From: Youngiibacter multivorans
GTDB taxonomy: Bacteria > Bacillota > Clostridia > Clostridiales > Clostridiaceae
Length of the DNA: 64,000 nucleotides
Direction: 5' to 3'
Assembly (NCBI RefSeq): GCF_017873395.1
Contig: NZ_JAGGKC010000019.1
Location: 19,075 to 83,074 of the forward strand
The position numbers and the translations under genes are program-made. Position 1 is the stretch's first letter; every line of letters starts with the position of its first letter. Below the pieces are notes generated by a model that saw only the letters and a list, made by a program, of their open reading frames with translations, was not told the DNA's origin and did not search any database. Positions 57,573 through 64,000 of the stretch are shown piece after piece.

Positions 57573-58577
57573 ATGGAAACAAGGAAGAAAAGGATCTTCA
57601 GCGGAGTAAAGCCGTCAGGGGATCTTACTTTAGGAAACTATCTGGGCGCGATAAAGAACTGGGCTACGCTCCAGGAGGAATACGAATGCTTCTACAGCAT
57701 CGTAGACCTGCATGCAATTACAGTAAAGCAGGAACCTGCCGAGCTCAGGAAGAGGACTCTTGAGATCCTTGCCATATACATAGCGTCAGGAATTGATCCT
57801 GAAAAGTGCACGCTGTTCATACAGTCACACGTACCCGCACATTCGGAGGCATCCTGGCTTCTCACCTGCATAACAAACATGGGAGAGCTTTCGAGGATGA
57901 CCCAGTATAAGGACAAGACAGCGAAGGTCAAGGACAATGAAGCAATAAGTTCCGGTCTTTTCAACTATCCGGTTCTGATGACAGCTGACATACTCCTGTA
58001 TCAGGCTGATGCGGTACCGGTCGGCGTAGACCAGAAGCAGCATGTGGAGCTTGCAAGGGACATAGCCCAGAGGTTCAACAGCATGTACTCAGACACCTTC
58101 GTGCTGCCTGATGTCATAGTACCGAAGGAAGCAGCCAAGATAATGGACCTTCAGGATCCTTCAAGGAAGATGTCAAAGTCGGATGACAACCCGAACTCCT
58201 TCATCCTTATAATGGACAAGCCTGAAGTCATAAGGAAGAAGATATCAAGGGCCGTCACAGATTCCATTGGAGTCGTTAACTATACTGATGAACAACCGGG
58301 AGTAAAGAACCTGGTGAACATACTATGCGCGTTGAAGGGCTACAAGCCTGATGAAGTAGTCGAGATGTTCAATGGTAAGGGCTACGCTGACTTCAAGGCT
58401 GCAGTTGCCGATGCTCTGGTCGATGAATTCACACCAGTACAGGCGAAGGTCAGGGAGCTCCTATCAGAAAAGTCAAAGCTTGAAGAGATCTACAAGAAGG
58501 GCGCTGAAAGGGCATCCTATGAAGCTCAGAAGACCCTCAGGAAGATGCAGAAAAAGATAGGACTCGTCCCAAGATAA
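57573..58577 (+). CDS. trpS: Tryptophanyl-tRNA synthetase
   Basis: A 334-residue class Ic synthetase. The N-terminal GVKPSGDLTLGNYLGAIKNW holds the HIGH-type motif, VDLHAIT follows, AVPVGVDQKQHVELARDIAQ near 150 is the tryptophan/ATP pocket, and the KMSKS motif is KMSKSDDNPNS near 197. Length is normal. ATGGAGG gives its ribosome site. It has a promoter of its own and no T-box leader, in contrast to leuS and ilvA here. Confidence 0.97.
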   Translation: METRKKRIFSGVKPSGDLTLGNYLGAIKNWATLQEEYECFYSIVDLHAITVKQEPAELRKRTLEILAIYIASGIDPEKCTLFIQSHVPAHSEASWLLTCITNMGELSRMTQYKDKTAKVKDNEAISSGLFNYPVLMTADILLYQADAVPVGVDQKQHVELARDIAQRFNSMYSDTFVLPDVIVPKEAAKIMDLQDPSRKMSKSDDNPNSFILIMDKPEVIRKKISRAVTDSIGVVNYTDEQPGVKNLVNILCALKGYKPDEVVEMFNGKGYADFKAAVADALVDEFTPVQAKVRELLSEKSKLEEIYKKGAERASYEAQKTLRKMQKKIGLVPR

Positions 58578-58648
58578 ATAGAGGCAATCGCTAATCGGTC
58601 TTCGGTAAGGCAATACTCTATTAATAAAATGATATGAAAAATCATAAT

Positions 58649-58681
58649 CAACTGTCAGGACATTGACAGTTGATTTGTCAT
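58649..58681 (+). terminator. Terminator after trpS
   Basis: Nine-base stem CAACTGTCA/TGACAGTTG (58649-58657 with 58664-58672) followed by ATTTGTCATTTT. Confidence 0.75.
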
Positions 58682-58797
58682 TTTGCACTGAAACAATATT
58701 ATTTCCAAAAAAATGTAGTTTTCGATAATTTTGAGTTTAACAATTTTCAAAAAGTTATATAAACAATAAATAAATTTCTAAATAATAAATGAATTAC

Positions 58798-58826
58798 TTG
58801 TAGGACTCACAACATTATGGTATTAT
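58798..58826 (+). promoter_or_regulatory. ilvA T-box promoter
   Basis: TTGTAG (58798-58803), 17-base spacer, TATTAT (58821-58826), about 35 bases before the T-box leader. Confidence 0.65.
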
Positions 58827-58860
58827 TCATAACAATATATCAATATTTACATCGCTATGA

Positions 58861-59106
58861 TAGGAAAAGAGAAATTCAAACGGTCGCTAAAGAGAGTCGG
58901 CACATGGTGAAAGTCGACGCGAGACGAGTTTTTTGAAATCATCCTGAGCTGGAATACCCAAAGCGTAATTTCGCAAGTAAGTGTCCCCGGTAGGCTCCGT
59001 TATGGGCCCGAAGCTTGATAGAGCTTTTGAGTGGCATTCGTGCAATTAAGGTGGTACCGCGGAATTATCCGTCCTTTCATATATGAGAGGACGGTTTTTA
59101 TTTTAA
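58861..59106 (+). ncRNA. T-box riboswitch, isoleucine-specific, upstream of ilvA
   Basis: A complete T-box leader. Stem I carries AGAGAGTCGG and a GGTGAAAG element, with the specifier context GAA-ATC; ATC (Ile) is at 58938-58940. The conserved AAGGTGGTACCGCGG lies at 59048-59062, followed by a terminator with arms CCGTCC and GGACGG and TTTTTATTTT. Isoleucine specificity fits the downstream threonine deaminase as the first enzyme of isoleucine synthesis. Confidence 0.93.
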
Positions 59107-59181
59107 AAAAACATTCTCATGATCAGTGCTTGTGGAGCGATTCAATAATATTACATTCAACTATTAATTGGAGGTTAGGAA

Positions 59182-60417
59182 ATGGAAATGCTTAACGAAA
59201 GAAAAAAAGTGAACTATCAGGACAAAATGAATTTTCATGCCGCAAGAGAAACTCTCAAACCTGTGATCCGTGAAACACCTCTGATTTATAGTGAGGTCTT
59301 TAGTGAAGAATGCGGCAACCATGTCTTCATAAAACCTGAAAACCTGCAGGTGACAGGTGCATTCAAGATCCGTGGCGCTTATAATAAAATCGCTCAACTT
59401 ACCGACATAGAAAAGTCAAAGGGTGTCATTGCTTCATCTGCAGGAAACCACGCTCAGGGTGTGGCATTGGCAAGCAAGCTTCTGGGTGTCAAAGCTACAA
59501 TCGTAATGCCAAAGACAACTCCAATCATCAAAGTTGAAGCTACTCGAAGCCACGGTGCCAATGTGGTTCTTGCAGGCGACTGTTACGACGAAGCCTACGA
59601 AGAAGCCATGAGAATACAGAAAGAGCAGGACAGCGTCTTTATCCATCCATTCGATGACCTGGGTGTAATAGAAGGTCAGGGAACGATAGGTGTGGAAATC
59701 TATGAAGAGCTTAATGATGTTGATGTCGTACTGGTTCCAATAGGTGGTGGTGGACTTATCAGCGGAATCGCTCTGGCCATGAAAGCGCTGAAGCCATCAA
59801 TCAAGATCATTGGTGTCGAACCTGAGGGGGCTATGGCCATGAAGTCATCGGTCAAGCAGGACAAGGTAGTATGCCTGACCCATGTCGACACAATTGCGGA
59901 TGGCGTTGCCGTTAAGAGGCCTGGTGACCTGACTTTTGAAATCATCCGTGAATATGTTGACGAGATAGTCACTGTCAGTGACCGCGAAATAATGGAGTCC
60001 TTCCTCATGATGCTCGAGAAGCACAAGTTGGTTGCAGAGAACTCAGGAGCGGTTTCAATCGCCGGACTTAAAAGGCTTCACATGTTCAACAAGAATGTTG
60101 TCTGCGTCGTCAGCGGAGGCAATATCGACGTGGTGACAGTATCAACCATGATCAACAAAGGACTTGTCTCACGCGGAAGGCTCTTCTGCTTCAGCGTCGA
60201 GCTTCCTGATAAGCCGGGAGAACTCCTGAGGATCTCAGAGGTCCTCGCACGACTCAATGCCAATGTCATAGGCCTTGACCACAACCAGTTCAAGAACACA
60301 GACCGCTTCATGAATGTAGAGCTTGAAGTGACATGCGAAACAAGCGGTCACGCCCATATCGAGGAAATACAGTGTGAACTCTCCAGGATGGGCTACAAGG
60401 TCCGGAAAGTCTATTGA
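59182..60417 (+). CDS. ilvA: Threonine ammonia-lyase (threonine deaminase)
   Basis: A 411-residue PLP enzyme that makes 2-oxobutanoate from threonine. The PLP lysine is in GAFKIRGAYNK near residue 57, SSAGNHAQGVALA near 82, the phosphate loop GGGGLISGIALAMK near 188, and ENSGAV near 285. A single C-terminal ACT domain (about 335-411, SVELPDKPGELLRISEVLARL) could bind isoleucine or valine; this short one-ACT layout resembles the TdcB/short IlvA class. The Ile T-box upstream argues for the biosynthetic role. GGAGGTTAGG precedes the ATG. Confidence 0.94.
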   Translation: MEMLNERKKVNYQDKMNFHAARETLKPVIRETPLIYSEVFSEECGNHVFIKPENLQVTGAFKIRGAYNKIAQLTDIEKSKGVIASSAGNHAQGVALASKLLGVKATIVMPKTTPIIKVEATRSHGANVVLAGDCYDEAYEEAMRIQKEQDSVFIHPFDDLGVIEGQGTIGVEIYEELNDVDVVLVPIGGGGLISGIALAMKALKPSIKIIGVEPEGAMAMKSSVKQDKVVCLTHVDTIADGVAVKRPGDLTFEIIREYVDEIVTVSDREIMESFLMMLEKHKLVAENSGAVSIAGLKRLHMFNKNVVCVVSGGNIDVVTVSTMINKGLVSRGRLFCFSVELPDKPGELLRISEVLARLNANVIGLDHNQFKNTDRFMNVELEVTCETSGHAHIEEIQCELSRMGYKVRKVY

Positions 60418-60496
60418 GGCCTGATGTCCTGTTTTTTTATCAAATACTGTTTTTTGAACGCTTCAATATTTGATTCAGGATTTAAAATTGCATATT

Positions 60497-60538
60497 AAAG
60501 GAAGGCAGCTTTTCACTCAGCTGCCTTCCTTTCTTGTT
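60497..60538. terminator. Bidirectional terminator between ilvA and lemA
   Basis: Perfect 14-base stem 60497-60510 with 60519-60532, T-rich on both sides, between convergent genes. Confidence 0.9.
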
Positions 60539-60555
60539 ACTTGCTTATAATCTGA

Positions 60556-61128
60556 TCAGAACTGTACCTTCGGAACTGCCTTCTCTTCTTCTGCTATCTT
60601 GAATAGAGGCTCCTGCTTGAAGTTGAATATTCCGGCAAAGATATTTTTCGGGAATATCTCGATGTCTGTGTTGTACTTCATTACAGTGTCATTGTAGAAC
60701 TGCCTTGAGTATCTGATCTTCTCTTCCGTATCCTTCAGGTCTGCCTGAAGGGACAGGAAATTCTGGTCTGCCTTGAGCTGTGGATAAGCTTCAACGACTA
60801 CCATCAGCCTCTGAAGAGCTGCAGTCATGACGTTGTTGGCATCTGCCGCTTCCTGTACTGTCTTCGCGCTTACAGCCTGGTTCCTTGCCCTTACTACCTC
60901 TTCGAAGGTTCCCCTCTCATGTTCAGCATAGCCCTTGACTGTCTCTACAAGGTTAGGAATGAGGTCTGCCCTCGTCTTGAGTTGTACGTCTATCTGTGCC
61001 CAAGCGTTTCTTACCCTGTTCCTCAGCCTTATGAGGCCATTGTATACAGAAACAGCATACAGCAGGATAACGCCTATGATGCCCAGTATTATCGGTAATG
61101 TCCAGCTTCCATTTCCCACACTTATCAT
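60556..61128 (-). CDS. LemA family protein
   Basis: A 190-residue protein with an N-terminal membrane helix (WTLPIILGIIGVILLYAVSVY near 8-28, split here) and a helical coiled domain outside or at the membrane face. Family signs are YNGLIRLRNRVRNAWAQIDV, LKTRADLIPNLVETVKGYA and YPQLKADQNFLSLQADL. The C-terminus FNFKQEPLFKIAEEE is typical. LemA proteins often pair with DUF2207 membrane proteins, as here. Their role is unclear, perhaps envelope quality control. Confidence 0.95.
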   Translation of the reverse strand: MISVGNGSWTLPIILGIIGVILLYAVSVYNGLIRLRNRVRNAWAQIDVQLKTRADLIPNLVETVKGYAEHERGTFEEVVRARNQAVSAKTVQEAADANNVMTAALQRLMVVVEAYPQLKADQNFLSLQADLKDTEEKIRYSRQFYNDTVMKYNTDIEIFPKNIFAGIFNFKQEPLFKIAEEEKAVPKVQF

Positions 61129-61143
61129 CTCCTAATTATTATT

Positions 61144-63048
61144 CTAGAATGCTCCGCCGCCACCGCCACCGCCACCGCCGCCTGAGCTCCCTCCAGAGAA
61201 ACCTCCTCCACCGCCGGAGCCGGAAGACATTGCGGAGGATGCGATATTGGCTGTATTGACGGCAGAAGCAACACTTCTTACAGTATCACTTACCATGTGG
61301 TTCATCATGTACATTGAATTATAGCTTCCATATCCCCTCATATATGTGAGGTTCGGATCAGAAAGGTCTCTGTCGCTGAAAACTCTAGGCAGCTGGTCTA
61401 TGACTTCCTTTGCAACCCCCAGTGAAACCGCGTATACGAGATAGTGCTCCCAGATGGTTATTGCAGGGATGTCCGCCTTTTCAAGGTTCGAGAAATCCAG
61501 CAGGAACTTCTTGAAAGCTTCCCACATGGCCTTCTGCTCTGCGCCATACGGTGTAAGCTTCTTCCTGACTGACTGGATACCCATGGATGTTATCAGGAGA
61601 AGACCTGATATACCTGCAGCTATCCCAAAGCCCGGTCCGAGCAGGAATGTTGCCAGTCCACCTATAATAAGTAGTCCAAATCCTATCGCTATGAATGTAC
61701 CGATTCCATTTGTCTTGTTGCCGGTATAGAAGCCTTGTGCCTCACCTTCATCAATAGCGTAAGCCTTGAACTTATCATAGTCCTTTGCGAACTGTCTTGC
61801 GAATGTCTTTTTCTTTGTCATCTTCTCGAGGTCGTCTATGTCCAGGCCTTCTCCCCCGCCTATCCTGTCAATGAACCATTCCGCAAGGAATGCTTCATGT
61901 GGGCGAAGCTCGTCCAATTTTTCTCTGTTTCGCCATTCAAGCCTGTAGACCTCATCAGTCGTCTTGAAAATCAGACCCTTTTCTGTAGTTGAAACAAGGT
62001 TTAGGCTGACCACCTTTTTTCTTGCAAGGTCCAGAAGTGTTGCCATTATGTCTTCAGGTTTTGTGCCTCCCTTCGTCATAAGATAGCTCATTACTGCAGG
62101 GGAATAGTCGCCTGGCAGCTCCCTGTAGTAGTCACCCTCGAACTGCGGCTTGACCTCCTTGGAGAATTTCAGGTTTCCATAGGCTGTTGCTGCAAGCCCG
62201 AATATCGCAGCCAATATGAAAATTGGATCCAGTGTTCCCTTCAGGTTCTTCATGAAGGTTTCGCGTTCAAGCTTCTTTATGGCTTCTTCTCTTAGTTTGT
62301 TCGCATCGTCAGCTAACTTCTGTTCATTCGTAAGTATTGCTGGCAGCTCATCCCTGTTGAACGTATTAGTGGATCCAGGAACAAGCTCAGGGGGAAATAT
62401 TGCCAATGTCTCAACAAACGTTCCCTGAACTAGCGGAACTGTAAACTCAAAGGTGCTGCCATCCTTTATGGAAGACGTTCCAGTCAGAGGTCCGTGGGCA
62501 AATACCTTTAGGTCTTCCTTTGCAGCACCTTCCGGGATCCTTATGGTTATACGCACATTCTCTAGTGGTACTTTCCAGTTGGCGTCTATTATCTTCCTGT
62601 TGAAAGTTGCAATGTCATTGTATTTTTCTACCACATTTTTTAGTGTATAGCCATATATGAATGTCTTGGTATCTGACCCTGACTTCTCATATACCTTAAG
62701 CTTCATCAGATTTCCTTCTGTTGCAGCCTCATAGGTATTGGCAGCTCCTGTATTCGCCACAGTGAAGGTCCTTTCAGAACCGTTATGGGACACCCTGACC
62801 GTTACATCGCTAATGCCTGATGTCCTTGAAAAATCTATGTCCCTGAGCACTCCATTGAAGGATCCTGAGAATGAATACTCTATGGCTTCAGTGACCTTTG
62901 CATCCCCATTTTCTGCAATCTCAACGAGAACATCGAACGATGTTATATCGTAGGTGCCGCTTGAGGCGTCGGCATTGAAGACGGGCATGAGAAATAAAAT
63001 CAACAGCACCGCCATCCATATGGTCTTGCGGACAGATCTTTTATACAT
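61144..63048 (-). CDS. DUF2207 domain membrane protein
   Basis: A 634-residue membrane protein. A signal/anchor helix near residues 10-25 precedes an extracellular DUF2207 domain (about 30-230, YDITSFDVLVEIAENGDAKV and RDIDFSR). Membrane helices follow near 275 and 455-500, with cytoplasmic stretches, and the C-terminus is very glycine-rich with a run of ten Gly near the end. It starts at ATG 63048 with AGGAGGTTGAAC; a TTG two codons before lies inside the same site. It precedes lemA by 15 bases. Role unknown. Confidence 0.92.
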   Translation of the reverse strand: MYKRSVRKTIWMAVLLILFLMPVFNADASSGTYDITSFDVLVEIAENGDAKVTEAIEYSFSGSFNGVLRDIDFSRTSGISDVTVRVSHNGSERTFTVANTGAANTYEAATEGNLMKLKVYEKSGSDTKTFIYGYTLKNVVEKYNDIATFNRKIIDANWKVPLENVRITIRIPEGAAKEDLKVFAHGPLTGTSSIKDGSTFEFTVPLVQGTFVETLAIFPPELVPGSTNTFNRDELPAILTNEQKLADDANKLREEAIKKLERETFMKNLKGTLDPIFILAAIFGLAATAYGNLKFSKEVKPQFEGDYYRELPGDYSPAVMSYLMTKGGTKPEDIMATLLDLARKKVVSLNLVSTTEKGLIFKTTDEVYRLEWRNREKLDELRPHEAFLAEWFIDRIGGGEGLDIDDLEKMTKKKTFARQFAKDYDKFKAYAIDEGEAQGFYTGNKTNGIGTFIAIGFGLLIIGGLATFLLGPGFGIAAGISGLLLITSMGIQSVRKKLTPYGAEQKAMWEAFKKFLLDFSNLEKADIPAITIWEHYLVYAVSLGVAKEVIDQLPRVFSDRDLSDPNLTYMRGYGSYNSMYMMNHMVSDTVRSVASAVNTANIASSAMSSGSGGGGGFSGGSSGGGGGGGGGGAF

Positions 63049-63050
63049 GT

Positions 63051-63878
63051 TCAACCTCCTTTGAATTCTTCCATTCCGAGGTTCATAATCTTGTTCAGCG
63101 CATATGCTACTCCGTCTTCATCTTCAGTTCTTGTGATGAACTTTGCTGCACTTTTTAGAGAATCTGTGGCATTCCCCATTGCTACTCCAATGCCTGAATA
63201 CTTCACCATCTCATAATCGTTTTCCGAGTCCCCTATTGCCATTACCTCTTCGTTCCCAATTCCAAGCTCCCTTGCAAGTGCTGACAAGGCTGAATACTTG
63301 CTTAGCCCCTTGTCGAGGAATTCCAGGAAAAACGGTGCGGTCCTTACTATCGCATGCTTCTGTCGTATCGCTTCAGGGATTCTTCCAAGGTATCCATCAA
63401 GGATATGCTCATAGTCAAGGAAAAGGACCTTCATTACTGTTGCATCGTCATCAATGGTTTCAGGGTCGCCTATCTCCAGCGGGATACCGTTGACTGTAGC
63501 TTCAAGTGTTGAATAGAAGTTCTCGACCGGTGTCATTGCATGGTCCGAAAAATGGATAATGCAGTTCGCTCCGATTTCAGAGGCTGTCCTTGCAAGAATT
63601 TTAGCGTCCCTTCCGGACATACCCTGCTCGTATACCCTCATCTTCGACTTCGCCTGTACCACCAGAGCACCGTTGAATCCGATCAGAAATTCTTCGTCGT
63701 TATAAAGTCCAAGCTCCTCTATGTACTTCACCAGACCCTTTATCGGCCTTCCGCTGCAGAGGACTATCCTTGCGCCGTTTTCGCATGCCAGAGCTATGGC
63801 CTTCTTGTTCGCTGCGCTTATCTCAAGCCTGCTGTTCAGCAGGGTTCCATCCATATCAAGAGCCACTAGTCTAACCAT
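63051..63878 (-). CDS. Cof-type HAD family phosphatase
   Basis: A 275-residue haloacid dehalogenase hydrolase with a C2B-type cap. Motif I is ALDMDGTLLNS at residues 5-15, motif II VLCSGRP near 41, and the C-terminal motif GDSENDYEMVKYSGIGVAMGNA (about 214-235, split in families as GDSENDYEM). ATG 63878 follows GGAGGTCGGAT; an ATG seven codons upstream is less likely. Its stop lies three bases before the DUF2207 ATG, so they are cotranscribed. Substrate unknown; sugar phosphates or FMN are usual. It is distinct from the other HAD at 5.1-6.0 kb. Confidence 0.93.
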   Translation of the reverse strand: MVRLVALDMDGTLLNSRLEISAANKKAIALACENGARIVLCSGRPIKGLVKYIEELGLYNDEEFLIGFNGALVVQAKSKMRVYEQGMSGRDAKILARTASEIGANCIIHFSDHAMTPVENFYSTLEATVNGIPLEIGDPETIDDDATVMKVLFLDYEHILDGYLGRIPEAIRQKHAIVRTAPFFLEFLDKGLSKYSALSALARELGIGNEEVMAIGDSENDYEMVKYSGIGVAMGNATDSLKSAAKFITRTEDEDGVAYALNKIMNLGMEEFKGG

Positions 63879-64000
63879 ATCCGACCTCCATTTCTTCATC
63901 TTTCAATTGTACAAAATCGCTACGCGATAGTTCCTTGTCTAAATTCTATACTTATGCCTCTTGAATTAACAGAGTATTTCTTCGCATGAAAAAAATAGTA
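63879..64000. other. Upstream region at the right edge
   Basis: The last 120 bases hold no gene. A short hairpin ATCGC-TAC-GCGAT lies near 63918-63930. Confidence 0.5.

Noticed and set aside
60000..63048. Glycine-rich end of the DUF2207 protein as a frameshift or assembly artefact
   Set aside because: Glycine-rich tails with this pattern are normal in DUF2207 proteins, and the frame stays open to a proper stop.
1..64000. CRISPR array, tRNA, rRNA, insertion sequence or prophage
   Set aside because: No evenly spaced long repeats, cloverleaf-like sequence, transposase, integrase or phage gene was seen on either strand.

Overview
The window reads as a chromosomal segment of an anaerobic, low-to-medium GC Firmicute, most likely class Clostridia. 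Supporting signs are strong GGAGG ribosome sites, frequent AGG arginine codons, two T-box riboswitches, an anaerobic ribonucleotide reductase, an iron-sulphur two-subunit L-serine dehydratase, a glycine-reductase-type thioredoxin pair, HesB-like proteins, and PadR/DUF2812 and DUF2207/LemA pairs. A Proteiniclasticum/Youngiibacter-like Clostridiaceae is a guess from general resemblance, not a database result. No rRNA, tRNA, CRISPR array, insertion sequence or prophage was found. Most genes lie on the minus strand in short operons closed by clear rho-independent terminators.

1-13.4 kb: a cut NAD(P)-binding protein, a DUF6544 protein, a BMP-type substrate-binding lipoprotein, trxB-trxA, a DegV lipid-binding protein, trmL with a HAD phosphatase, an RCC1-repeat lipoprotein on the plus strand, the three-gene set MoxR ATPase / DUF58 / membrane transglutaminase, and a VanW-type cell-wall protein preceded by a coupled seven-codon leader. 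13.6-16.5 kb: an M42 peptidase, then a low-GC accessory insert carrying an AbiEi/AbiEii type IV toxin-antitoxin pair with its own promoter and an operator-like palindrome.

16.5-33.6 kb: ddl with a PAP2 protein, an orphan PAS histidine kinase, nth, plsC, queG, a cysK-cysE operon with a palindromic operator at its promoter, a soluble MgtE-N/CBS protein, a lipid kinase divergent from pssA, sdaAB-sdaAA, a TGS-type nucleoside kinase, fructose-bisphosphate aldolase, a 65-aa hypothetical protein under twin palindromes, and a CYTH-domain protein. 33.6-43 kb: a leucine T-box with leuS, a YgbA-like protein, nrdD-nrdG under two NrdR boxes, an unknown protein beside a Fur-box-like site and a possible short terminated RNA, two tandem HesB-like proteins, and a PadR/DUF2812 pair.

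43-64 kb: a ROK sugar kinase, a three-gene operon of 22-residue repeat protein / MoxR ATPase / metallopeptidase-like VWA protein, a small alarmone synthetase, an ArsR repressor with a four-module CoA-disulfide-reductase-like enzyme, a frameshifted SDR pseudogene, transketolase, tyrS with a phosphoesterase, a small P-loop protein, a zinc-ribbon protein, trpS, an isoleucine T-box with threonine deaminase, and LemA / DUF2207 / HAD genes.

Functionally the window is mostly housekeeping: tRNA charging, thiol redox, cysteine, serine and isoleucine metabolism, phospholipids, cell wall and anaerobic dNTP supply. The accessory or less described parts are the AbiE island, the repeat/MoxR/VWA operon, the Fur-box region at 40.3-40.5 kb, the twin palindromes at 32.7 kb and the repeat tract at 26.0 kb.
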